Shown: positions 16,860-28,889 of the stretch, piece after piece | How the letters are laid out: every line of letters starts with the position of its first letter | Numbering within the stretch: position 1 is the stretch's first letter | DNA from: Batillaria attramentaria | Lineage: Eukaryota > Mollusca > Gastropoda > Batillariidae | DNA length: 64,000 bases | Reading direction: 5' to 3' | Assembly: GCA_018292915.2 (NCBI GenBank) | Contig: JACVVK020000538.1 | Span: 342,706-406,705, forward strand | Program-made: the position numbers and the translations under genes | Notes under the pieces: model-generated | Told to the model about the DNA's origin: nothing | What the model saw: the letters and a program-made list of their open reading frames with translations, nothing else | Databases searched by the model: none

Positions 16860-18424
16860 GCTGAATTGTTGGGGGTTTTGTTTTGGTTGTCTGGTGGTGG
16901 GACATTACTGTTTTCACAGTCTAAGTGTGTGGGATTTGTTATTTGCGTGCCATAATAGGATGCTTACGACACATGCAGTGTGTATGAAATACTTCCATGT
17001 GCATAATGTGGGTAACCTTGGCCTGAGGGGTCAAGGTCACAGGAATAGGGATGAAAGGGAAATAAGACAACCAGTAGAACATTTGCTTTATCTGCATTGA
17101 ATGTTGCTAAGAATACATTTTTCGGAATAACCTCTATTAAAGATCAAGATCACATTTGAGTCATGAAGGCAATCCCGTTCTAGTTTAATCATAAAATACT
17201 CTAGTCTAATGATAGCAATAAAATCGCGTGTCAGTGTTATAAGATGCAAGGAAGAATGGTGACAACAACAGATAGAGACAGAGAGATGTTGGGTGAGCGT
17301 GGCAAGTGCCACCTCCTCCACCATCCCTAAAGTGTGGCTCTGTTGTGTACCTGGCTGTTACGTGTGGAAATGTGTTGGGGAGCCCGTCGTCTTATCGAGG
17401 AAATTCGATGACATATACAGGCGAACACTTCCTCAGGTAGCGAGTTCTTGTGGACTGCACGTTGTCTCTCACTCACGTGAGAAAACACGTGAGCGCGTGA
17501 AAAGTTATAACCGAATGGAGTTTATTACAGCACTTCTCTGGTGTTACACAGCACTCTCAAGCTTCGCAAATACAAGCTTCTCTCGTGCACACACACACAC
17601 ACACACACACACGCAAACATCTCCGGGCCTTATATACAGTAACGGCATTCAAGTACATTCTGGACCACTCTTATAACAGAACCAATCAAAAATCAAAGCG
17701 TGAATCACCTTATTGCTATTTTAAAACTAAAGAAGAATCCAGAATAATCAAGTACCTGCCCGCCGAACCTAGGCGCGTTATAGAACACCTTCTAATCGTA
17801 AACAGGTCAGAACAAAGCGATTTGCACGAGATTTCCGAGCGACTCAGCCCTAGGCCCGAAGTGCATACCGTCGCCCGAGGGTAAAAGGGGGCAGCCAAAA
17901 CAAGGTCACCACTTCTCGAATACTCGTGATAACAAAAGAAACTTCTGGATCACGGGAAACAGATTTACATTACTATAACAGATTATAAACTAAACATAGC
18001 GACTTCTCTATCTCACCAAAGCTACAAAAAAGCATTACAGCTGTTATCCTACAGCATACAAACAAAATATAAACAAGAGGCACAGCCACGCTCGTAACAC
18101 TGGAATATGCTTGAAAGTTATGCTGTCTTCCCATCCCCCCCCCCCACGCCACCTGAAGCAAAGACACTTTCTGGTGACTTAATGTGATGAAAGTACACAT
18201 ACTGATTTCAGTCCATGTCAAATTCCACAGTAATGTGTCTTGTTGTTGTTGTATGTTTTGATTTTTTAGAGAGAGTGGCAAAATGGCGGCCGCCTAGAAG
18301 CGAAAATAGGTGGTCTTTTCGGCGCATTTGTGAGTAAATAGATGCATTGAGGTCACTATTTTAGGCATGGAATGGTTAAGAACATCGATACAAAGGGATA
18401 GAAAGCAACTTTGCTTTTGGGTGG
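16860..18424. other. Intergenic, no gene recognised
   Basis: It contains a short (AC)n at about 17590-17612 and a C run near 18137. On the minus strand the region near 17500-17540 reads GTAATAAACTCCATTCGG, a poly(A)-signal context that could belong to an old LTR or gene end. I found no supporting frame. Confidence 0.4.
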
Positions 18425-18432
18425 ACTTCCCC

Positions 18433-18475
18433 TTTAACGCCGCGCAAGCAACAAAGACTATTTCGCGGCTAATTG
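18433..18475 (+). repeat. SINE-D fragment (second copy)
   Basis: TTTAACGCCGCGCAAGCAACAAAGACTATTTCGCGGCTAA is shared with 10520-10580 and 59218-59267. Confidence 0.6.
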
Positions 18476-18503
18476 ACTGTACAAAGTCTGGTATAGTCTG
18501 ATC

Positions 18504-18690
18504 TGGGCGGTCGGTGGTCTAGTGGTTAGGAGACATGTCACCAATGCGACAGGTCTCGGGTTCGAGTCCCACTCGGGGCAAAGAATTTTTCCTTCTCGTA
18601 TGTGGCACCGTTCATTCGGGCCGATTGTCGGGGGTTCTCTCCGGGTACTCCGGCTTCCTCCCCCCTCTGCTTTGGAAATGTTCAGCCCAC
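18504..18690 (+). mobile_element. SINE-C (tRNA-derived)
   Basis: The tRNA-like head GGCGGTCGGTGGTCTAGTGGTTAGGAG (A box TGGTCTAGTGG) and B box GGTTCGAGTCCC are followed by a body with CCGGGTACTCCGGCTTCCTCCC, a stretch I know as common in molluscan SINE tails. It differs from SINE-A and SINE-B. It is a repeat element, not a functional tRNA gene. Confidence 0.7.
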
Positions 18691-18719
18691 CAAATATGAA
18701 AAATAAATGCAATTCTAAA

Positions 18720-19960
18720 TCCAGAAATTTAAATAGTGAAAAAGTAGTTTAGCTGCAGCCTCGTTGTCAAAATTTCGACCGTCATTTTGAATCCTGTTCT
18801 CTCGTTATGGAAAGTTGTCTCCCATGTGCTCTGTAACGCACAAAGCCTATTTTGTTTAAGCGGTTTTTCGTTGTTGTTTGTTAGCTAGTTAGTTAGTTTG
18901 TTTGTTTGTTTGTTTTTGTTTTGTTGTTGTTTAACACATTTGTTTCTGATGAAAGACACAATAAACAAACAACATCAAGAACTCGGAATGTCTTTAGCAA
19001 TAATAACGAGGTTCTGTTACACCTGACGATTGTAACGTTATTTATTAACAATCATATCACTCTGGTGTGAAAATGGACCCTTTAAACAACAACAACAAAA
19101 AAACAAAAAAATACAAAAATGCCACATTGCCACTGAAGAAAATTGCCACACTGCCGATCGCAGGCCTTGACAAAATCGCATGCATCAAGATCAGGTGGAC
19201 GGGAAGATGAAATCGACCACTGCTAACATCTTCCAACTCATGAGAAAAACCAAATCCAAAAGAGAACGAAACATTAGCATTTCAAATTTTGTGAAGAAGA
19301 AGAAGAGGGTGATGATGATGAGGTGACGATGATAATTATATCACAACAAAAATTCATCTTGATACACCCATTCATATTACATTTAAGCTAAAACAGCGAA
19401 AAAGGCGAAGAAAACAGATCTGTTATTAGAAAATGATGACGAAGTAATCGTAATAACATACCATCTTCATGAAAAAAATTCAGATACACTGAGACAGCAC
19501 CAAAACAACAGATCGAGAACAAGATCGTCGACGACAACAACTACAACTACAACAACAACAACAACAACAAAATCACAGATGATAGCATTCAATGTATTAA
19601 TTATTGCTGTTGATATCACACAGGAGTTGTCCATTCTGTGGTAATAATTAACCCTGTCACACGTACGCTCTGCGCATGTGCTGCACAGGGCTTCTGATGA
19701 AAGGAAAATAACCTGTGTTCAAACTCTTTTAAGCAAGAACGGGTTACTGCCCCTTGCTGTGAAAACGTGAATACCACCAACAGAGCCGGCTGATGCCGCT
19801 GACACTGAGGAGAAACCTCCAAATTAAGAAATGACAGATCAAGAGCAGGACACTTACCAAGCCAAATAATAATGATAATAATAATATGCACAAAACACAA
19901 CATTACAGCCTTTGTTTTTATATCCGCAGGTATGCCTTCAGATTTCCTGTGTGCGTGCGT
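18720..19960. other. Intergenic, simple-sequence rich
   Basis: Short (GTTT)n, (AAC)n and (ATAA)n runs are scattered here. A donor-like G|GTAAGT occurs on the minus strand near 19853, but no frame around it looks coding. No gene was recognised. Confidence 0.4.
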
Positions 19961-19994
19961 GCGTGTGATATTTTATTGTACTGTTATTGTTTTG

Positions 19995-20052
19995 TTTTGA
20001 TCAGACATTAACTTTCCCCATGAGGGATTACTAAAGTTATCTTGAACTTACG
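19995..20052 (+). mobile_element. Possible LINE 3' end remnant
   Basis: TTTCCCCATGAGGGATTACTAAAGTTATCTTGAAC resembles the 3' terminus of CR1/L2-type LINEs (CCCCATGGGATTAATAAAGTTATC). Only the end is visible. Confidence 0.4.
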
Positions 20053-20311
20053 TTTTTAGCAACGGTTACAGTGCCACCAATCCATCAGCAAGAAAGAAAG
20101 GTCACATCGTCGCGCAGAGCAGCCAGACGTCGCGGAAATGAAACAGTGCGTTTTCTCGACAGCCAAGATCACAAGCTACACGTCACAAAGCACAATTTAA
20201 ATGAGGGAGGTCAAGGAATACGAGGTCCTGTATTATTAAAATGAATTTCCCCCTTACGCCTGGATTTTTTTTTTTTTTTTTAGAGATGCTGAAAGTGCTT
20301 TTGATCCCACA

Positions 20312-20317
<6 letters not shown>

Positions 20318-20342
<25 letters not shown>
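20318..20342. repeat. (GT)n microsatellite
   Basis: A run of about 12 GT units. Confidence 0.85.
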
Positions 20343-20344
<2 letters not shown>

Positions 20345-20399
20345 AATTACATATTTTGGCGGAAAGTCTTTCGGTCTAAAATGTGAAAAAATGACATAA

Positions 20400-20530
20400 T
20401 CGCCAAATATTGAGCTCCTCGGATAAGATCAAGTTTTTTACTGGTAGTTGATCTTATCAGAGGACTGTTTAGCGTGCCCCTCGGATAAAATCCCGTGGGG
20501 GGTCACCTTAAGCGAGGAGTACTGTACGTA
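20400..20530 (-). mobile_element. Possible pogo/Tc1-like terminal remnant with hairpin
   Basis: On the minus strand the right edge reads TACAGTACTCCTCGCTTAAG followed by GTGACC, which resembles the end of the pogo-like element at 51792. Internally, 20417-20432 and 20448-20463 form an inverted repeat (CCTCGGATAAGATCAA against TTGATCTTATCAGAGG, one mismatch) with a 15-nt loop. Confidence 0.35.
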
Positions 20531-21528
20531 CAGACCAATGCCACAGCAAAATGCACCGTGTGCCCTGCTTTTCAGCCCCCCCCCCCCACCACCCTCCCTG
20601 CTGCACCAATGCACACCTATCTGTGTAGCATACAAGTTTGTTCATCACTCTGCAATAACAGGACAAAGTCCAGGGAAAAGAATATCCCAAGTGTCTATCA
20701 GGTCACAATCAGCAGGCGGAAAACACAGTAGGACCATGCTCACATTCGTAGAATGGCTACTGTCTGTGTATGTGTTTATCAAAGCAGCTGTAGAGTCAGA
20801 ATCAAATCAGCACTCCCTCTAGTTTCACTCCGTTGCCTCCCAGTACAGGATCGTAAAACGTAGGTCAAGAAAACGCCAATCTCCATTTCAGGGTATACCT
20901 TATGTGAAAATGCCCATCTCCATTTCAAGGAGCCCATTACAATCTCGAGAAAACACCCATCTCCATTTCCAGGACTGCATAACTGATTTTAAAGTTCATT
21001 ATTTCAAAATGTGCTCCATTTTAAGGAGTGCATAACGTTTCTGAAGTAAACGCCAATCTTCATTTGAAGGAGTGCATAAGTCAAGAAAACGTCCATCCTC
21101 ATTCTAAAAGGCACTCCATTTTAATTAGTGCATAACATATGTCGAGAAAATGCCCATCTCCATTTCTGGGAGTGTGTACCATATACGTGAAAACGCCCAT
21201 CTCCCTTTCAAGGTGCGCATAACTGATATCATGAAAACGTTCATCACTATTTCCAGAAGCACTCCATTCTAAGGAGTGCATACCTCAGGTGAAGAAAACG
21301 CCCAGCATAATCCTAAAAAGCGCTCCGGAGTGTATAATGTATGTCGAGAAAATGCCCATCTCCATTTCAGGGAGTGTGTACCATACGCGAAAACGCCCAT
21401 CTTCATTTCAAGGAGCACATAATTGATATCAAGAAAACGTCCATCATCATTTCAAGCAGCGCTCCAATTTAAGAAGTGTATGACGTATGTCAAGAAATCG
21501 CCCATCTCCACTTCAAGAAGCTTCCAGT

Positions 21529-24325
21529 TTTAAGAAGTGCATACCGTGTGTCAAGAAAACGCCCACCTCCATTCAGAGTGTGTACTTATGAGAAAACGTC
21601 CATATCCACTTAAAGGAGTGCATAACTCAAGTCACGGACACGTCCATCATCATCCTAAAAAGCGCTCCATTTTAAGGAGTGCACAACGTATGTCGAGAAA
21701 ATGCCCATCTCCATTTCAGGGAGTATGTACCATATGTGAAAACGCCCATCTCTCTTTCAATGTGCGCATAGTTGATAACAGGAAAACGTCCATCATTATT
21801 TGAAGGAGCGCTCCATTTCAAAAAGTGCACAACGTATGTCGAGAAAATGCCCATCTCCATTTCAAGATGCGCATAACTGAAGTCAAGAAAACGTCCATCA
21901 TCATTCTAAAAAGCGCTCCATTTTAAGGAGTGCACAACGTATGTCCAGAAAATGCCCATCTCCATTTCAAATAGCTCTCAATTCTAAGGAGTGCGTGACT
22001 CATGTCAAGAAAACACCCATCTCCATTTCAAAAAAGTGCATAACTCATGTCAAGAAAACGCTTATCATTTCAAAAAGCGCTCCATCTTAAGGAGTGCATA
22101 ATATGTATTATGAAAATGCCCATCTCCATTCAGAGTGTGTACCATATGTGAAAACGCCCATCTCCATTTCAAGGTGCGCATAACTGATAGCAAAAAAAAC
22201 CGTCCATCATTATTTCAATGAGCGCTCCATTTTAAGAAGTGCATAAAGTATGTCAAGAAATCGCCCATCTCTATTTCAAGGAGTGCGTATCTCAAGTCAA
22301 GAAAACGCCCATCACTTCAAAAAGCTCTCCATTTTAAGGAGTGCATAACGTGTGTCAAGAAAACGCCCATCTCCATTTAAGGAGTGCATAACTCATGTCA
22401 ACAAAACGCCCACCATTTCAAAAAGCGCTCCATCTTAAGGAGTGCATAACATGTGTCAAGAAAACGCCCATGTCCATTCAGAGTGTGTACCTTATGTGAA
22501 AACGTCCGTCTCCATTTGAATGAGTTCATAAACCATGTCAAGAACACGTCCATCATCATTCTAAAAAGCGCTCCATTTTAAGGAGTGCATAATGTATGTC
22601 GAGAAAAATGCCCATCTCCATTTCAAGGAGCGTATACCATATCTGAAAACGCCCATCTCTCTTTCAAGGTGCGCATAGTTGATAACAAGAAAACGTCAAT
22701 CATTATTTCAAGGAGCACTCCATTTTAATGAGTGCATAACGTATGTCACGAATACGCCCATCTCCACTTCATGGAGCCGAGTGTGTAACTCAAGTCAAGA
22801 AAACGCCCATCACTTAAAAAAACCGCTCCGTTTTAAGGAGTGCATAACGTGTGCCAAGAAAACGCCCATCTCCATTAAAGGAGTGCATAACTCATGTCAA
22901 GAAAACGCCCATCACTTCAAAAAACGCTCCATTTTAAGGAGTGCATAACGTGTGTCAAGAAAACGCCCATGTCAATTCAGAGTGCGTACCTTATGTGAAA
23001 ACGTCCGTCTCCATTTGAAGGAGTGCACAAATCATGTCAAGAAAACGTCAAGAAAACGCCCATCTCCATTATAGGAGTTCATAATTCATGTCAAGAAAAC
23101 GCCCATCTCCATTAAAGGAGTGCATAATTCATGTCAAGAAAACGCAAATCATTTTAAAAAAAGCGCTCCATCTTAAGGAGTGCCTAACGTGTGTCAAGAA
23201 ACTCGCCCATCTCCATTCAGAGTGTGTACCTTATGTGACAACGTCCATCTCCATTTGAAGGAGTGCGTAACTCATTTCAAGTAAAACGTCCATCAACATT
23301 CTAAAAAGCGCCCCATTCAGGGAGTGCATAACTCATGTCAAGAAGACCCCCATCTCCATTGAGAGCGTGTACCTTATGTGAAAACGTCCGTCTCCATTTG
23401 AAGGAGTGCATAAATCATGTCAAGAAAACATCCATCATTCTAAATAGCGCTCCATTTTAAGGAGTGCATAATGTATGTCGAGAAAATGCCCATCTCCATT
23501 TCAGAGAGTGTGTACCATATCTGAAAACGCCCATCTCTCTTTCAAGATGCGCATAGTTGATAACAAGTAAACGTCCATCATTATTTCAAGGAGCGCTCCA
23601 TTTTAAGGAGTGCATAACGTATGCCAAGAAATCGCCCATCTCTCCTTCAAGGAGTGCGAAACTCAAGTCAAGAAAACGGCCATCACTTCAAAAAGCGCTC
23701 CATTTTAAGGAGTGCATAACGTGTGTCAAGAAAACGCCCATCTCCATTCAGAGTGTGTACCTTATGTGAAAACGTCCGTCTCCATTTGAAGGAGTGCATA
23801 AATCATGTCAGAAAACATCCATTATTCTAAAAAGCGCTCCATTTTAAGCAGTGCATAATGTATGTCGAGAAAATGCCTATCTCCATATCAGGGAGTGCGT
23901 AACTCAAGTGAAGAAAACGCCCATCACTTCAAAAAGAGCTCCATTATAAAGAGTGCATAACGTGTGTCAAGAAAACGCCCATCTCCATTAAGGGAGTGCA
24001 TAACTCATGTCAAGAAGACGCCCATCATTTTAAAAAGCGCTCCATTTTAAGGAGTGCATAAAGTGTGTCAAGAAAACGCCCATCTCCATTCAGAGTGTGT
24101 ACCTTATGTGAAAACGTCCGTCTCCATTTGGAGGAGTGCATAAATCATGTCAAGAAAACGTCCATCATCATTATTAAAAAACGCTCCATTTTAAGGAGTG
24201 CACAACGTATGTCGAGAAAATGCCCATTTCCATATCAGGGCGTGTGTACCATATCTGAAAACGCATAAATCATGTCAAGAAAACGTCCATCATCATTCTA
24301 AAAAGCGCTCCATTTTAAGGAGTGC
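21529..24325 (+). repeat. Higher-order segment, copy 1 (within the array)
   Basis: This ~2.8-kb part of the array is repeated almost base for base at 24804-27269. The offset is 3275 at the left, 2989 in the middle (22681 vs 25670) and 2944 on the right, so copy 2 has two net deletions. Copy 1 keeps about 286 bp (roughly 21905-22190) that copy 2 lacks. Confidence 0.85.
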
Positions 24326-24803
24326 AATATGTATGTCGAGAAAATGCCCATCCCCATATCAGGGAGTGTATACCATATCTGAAAACGCCCATCTCTCTTT
24401 CAAGGCGCGCATTGTTGATAACAAGAAAACATCCATCACTATTTCAAGGAGCCCTCCATTTTAAGGAGTGCATGGCGTATGTCAAGAAAACGCCCATCTC
24501 CACTTCAAGGAGTGCGTAACTCAATTCAAGAAAACGCCCATCACTTCAAAAAGCTCTCCATTTTAAGGAGTGCATAACGTGTGTCAAGAAAACGCCCATC
24601 TCCATTTAAGGAGTGCATAACTCAAGTCAAGAAAACGCCCACCATTTCAAAAAGCGCTCCATCTTAAGGAGTGCATAACATAATAAGAAAACGCCCATGT
24701 CCATTCAGAGTGTGTACCTTATGTGAAAACGTCCGTCTCCATTTGAATGAGTGCATAAATCATGTCAAGAACACGTCCATCATCATTCTAAAAAGCGCTC
24801 CAT

Positions 24804-27269
24804 TTTAAGAAGTGCATACCGTGTGTCAAGAAAACGCCCACCTCCATTCAGAGTGTGTACTTATGAGAAAACGTCCATATCCACTTAAAGGAGTGCATAA
24901 CTCAAGTCACGGACACGTCCATCATCGTTCTAAAAAGCGCTCCATTTTAAGGAGTGCACAACGTATGTCGAGAAAATGCCCATCTCCATTTCAGGGAGTA
25001 TGTACCATATGTGAAAACGCCCATCTCTCTTTCAATGTGCGCATAGTTGATAACAGGAAAACGTCCATCATTATTTGAAGGAGCGCTCCATTTCAAAAAG
25101 TGCACAACGTATGTCGAGAAAATGCCCATCTCCATTTCAAGATGCGCATAACTGAAGTCAAGAAAACGTCCATCATCATTCTAAAAAACCGTCCATCATT
25201 ATTTCAATGAGCGCTCCATTTTAAGAAGTGCATAAAGTATGTCAAGAAATCGCCCATCTCCATTTCAAGGAGTGCGTATCTCAAGTCAAGAAAACGCCCA
25301 TCACTTCAAAAAGCTCTCCATTTTAAGGAGTGCATAACGTGTGTCAAGAAAACGCCCATCTCCATTTAAGGAGTGCACAACTCATGTCAACAAAACGCCC
25401 ACCATTTCAAAAAGCGCTCCATCTTAAGGAGTGCATAAGATGTGACAAGAAAACGCCCATGTCCATTCAGAGTGTGTACCTTATGTGAAAACGTCCGTCT
25501 CCATTTGAATGAGTGCATAAACCATGTCAAGAATACGTCCATCATCATTCTAAAAAGCGCTCAATTTTAAGGAGTGCATAATGTATGTCGAGAAAAATGC
25601 CCATCTCCATTTCAAGGAGCGTATACCATATCTGAAAACGCCCATCTCTCTTTCAAGGTGCGCATAGTTGATAACAAGAAAACGTCAATCATTATTTCAA
25701 GGAGCACTCCATTTTAATGAGTGCATAACGTATGTCACGAATACGCCCATCTCCACTTCATGGAGCCGAGTGTGTAACTCAAGTCAAGAAAACGCCCATC
25801 ACTTAAAAAAACGCTCCGTTTTAAGGAATGCATAACGTGTGCCAAGAAAACGCCCATCTCCATTAAAGGAGTGCATACCTCATGTCAAGAAAACGCCCAT
25901 CACTTCAAAACACGCTCCATTTTCAGGAGTGCATAACGTGTGTCAAGAAAACGCCCATGTCAATTCAGAGTGCGTACCTTATGTGAAAACGTCCGTCTCC
26001 ATTTGAAGGAGTGCACAAATCATGTCAAGAAAACGTCAAGAAAACGCCCATCTCCATTAAAGGAGTGCATAATTCATGTCAAGAAAACGCAAATCATTTT
26101 AAAAAAAGCGCTCCATCTTAAGGAGTGCCTAACGTGTGTCAAGAAACTCGCCCATCTCCATTCAGAGTGTGTACCTTATGTGACAACGTCCATCTCCATT
26201 TGAAGGAGTGCGTAACTCATTTCAAGTAAAACGTCCATCAACATTCTAAAAAGCGCCCCATTCAGGGAGTGCATAACTCATGTCAAGAAGACCCCCATCT
26301 CCATTGAGAGCGTGTACCTTATGTGAAAACGTCCGTCTCCATTTGAAGGAGTGCATAAATCATGTCAAGAAAACATCCATCATTCTAAATAGCGCTCCAT
26401 TTTAAGGAGTGCATAATGTATGTCGAGAAAATGCCCATCTCCATTTCAGAGAGTGTGTACCATATCTGAAAACGCCCATCTCTCTTTCAAGATGCGCATA
26501 GTTGATAACAAGAAAACGTCCATCATTATTTCAAGGAGCGCTCCATTTTAAGGAGTGTATAACGTATGCCAAGAATCGCCCATCTCTCCTTCAAGGAGTG
26601 CGAAACTCAAGTCAAGAAAACGGCCATCACTTCAAAAAGCGCTCCATTTTAAGGAGTGCATAACGTGTGTCAAGAAAACGCCCATCTCCATTCAGAGTGT
26701 GTACCTTATGTGAAAACGTCCGTCTCCATTTGAAGGAGTGCATAAATCATGTCAGAAAACATCCATCATTCTAAAAAGCGCTCCATTTTAAGCAGTGCAT
26801 AATGTATGTCGAGAAAATGCCTATCTCCATATCAGGGAGTGCGTAACTCAAGTGAAGAAAACGCCCATCACTTCAAAAAGAGCTCCATTATAAAGAGTGC
26901 ATAACGTGTGTCAAGAAAACGCCCATCTCCATTAAGGGAGTGCATAACTCATGTCAAGAAGACGCCCATCATTTTAAAAAGCGCTCCATTTTAAGGAGTG
27001 CATAAAGTGTGTCAAGAAAACGCCCATCTCCATTCAGAGTGTGTACCTTATGTGAAAACGTCCGTCTCCATTTGGAGGAGTGCATAAATCATGTCAAGAA
27101 AACGTCCATCATCATTATTAAAAAACGCTCCATTTTAAGGAGTGCACAACGTATGTCGAGAAAATGCCCATTTCCATATCAGGGAGTGTGTACCATATCT
27201 GAAAACGCATAAATCATGTCAAGAAAACGTCCATCATCATTCTAAAAAGCGCTCCATTTTAAGGAGTGC
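24804..27269 (+). repeat. Higher-order segment, copy 2 (within the array)
   Basis: It matches 21529-24325. It lacks ~286 bp after about 25183 (the junction reads TTCTAAAAAACCGTCC) and a single 43-bp monomer near 26050. The rare variant CAAGAAACTCGCCC is found in both copies and a third time near 27382. Confidence 0.85.
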
Positions 27270-28889
27270 ATAACGTGTGTCAAGAAAACCCCCATCTCCA
27301 TTAAAGGAGTGCATAATTCATGTCAAGAAAACGCAAATCATTTTAAAAAGCGCTCCATCTTAAGGAGTGCCTAACGTGTGTCAAGAAACTCGCCCATCTC
27401 CATTCAGAGTGTGTACCTTATGTGACAACGTCCATCTCCATTTGAAGGAGTGCACAACGTATGTCGAGAAAATGCCCACCTCCATTTCAGGGAGTGTGTA
27501 CCCTATCTGAAAACGCATAAATCATGTCATGTTCATCATCATTCTAAAAAGCGCTCCATTTTAAGGAGAAAATGCCCATTTCCATATCAGGGAGTGTGTA
27601 CCATATCTGAAAACACCAATCTCTCTTTCAAGGCGCGCATAGTTGATAACAAGAAAACATCAATCATTATTTCAAAGAGCCCACCATTGTAAGGGGTGCA
27701 TGGCGTATGTCAAGAAAATGCCTATCACTTCAAAAGCGCTCCATTTTAAGGAGTGCATAACGTGTGTCAAGAAAACGCCCATCTCAATTTAAGGAGTGCA
27801 TAACTCATGTCAAGAAAACAACCATCATTTTAAAAAGCACTCCATTTTAAGGAGTGCATAACGTGTGTCATGAAAACACCCATCTCCATTCAGAGTGTGT
27901 ACCTTATGTGAAAACGTCCGTCTCCATCCGGAGGAGTCCATAAATCATGTCAAGAAAAAGTCCATCATCATTCTTAATAAGCTCTCCATTTTAAGGAGTG
28001 CATAATGCATGTCGAGAAAATGCCCATCTCCAATTCAGGGAGTGTGTACCATATCTAAAAACGCCCATCTCTTTCAAGGTGCGCATAGCTGATCACAAGA
28101 AAACGTCTATCATTATTTCAAGGAGCACTCCATTTTAAGAAGTGCATAACATGTCAGGAAAACGCCCATCTCCACTTCAAGAAGTGCGTAAGTCTAGTCA
28201 GAAAAACACCCATCACTTCAAAAGCGCTCCATTTTAAAGAGTTCACAATGTATGTGGAGAAAATGCTCATCTCCATTTCAAAATGCGCATAAGTGATATC
28301 AAGAAAACGACCATCGTTATTTCAAAGAGCGCTCCATTTTAAGGAGTGCATAACGTGTGTCAAGAAAACGCCCATCTTCATTAAAGGACTCCATAACTCA
28401 TGTCAAGAAGACGTCCATTATTTTAAAAAGCGCTACATTTTAAGGAGTGCATAACGTGTGTCAAGAAAACGCCCATCTTCATTAAAGGACTCCATAACTC
28501 ATGTCAAGAACACGCCCATCATTTTAAAAAACGCTCCATTTTAAGGAGTGCATAAAGTGTGTCAAGAAAACGGCCATCTACATTCAGACTGTGTTAAGTA
28601 TGTGAAAACGTCCGTCTCCATTTGAAGGAGTGCATAAATCATGTCAAGAAAACATCCATCGTTCTAAAAAGCGCTCCATTTTAAGCATAATGTATGTCGA
28701 GAAAATGCCATATCTCCATATCAGGGAGTGCGTAACTCAAGTCAAGAAAACGCCCATCACTTCGAAAAGCGCTCCATTTTATGGAGTGCATAACGTGTGT
28801 AGAAAAAACGCCCATCTCTATTAAAGGAGTGCATAACTCATGTCAAGAACACGCCGATCATTTTAAAAAGCGCTCCATTTTAAGGAGTG

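Noticed and set aside
17490..17545. LTR or gene 3' end on the minus strand (AATAAACTCCATTCGG)
   Set aside because: No matching second LTR, primer site or coding frame was found nearby.
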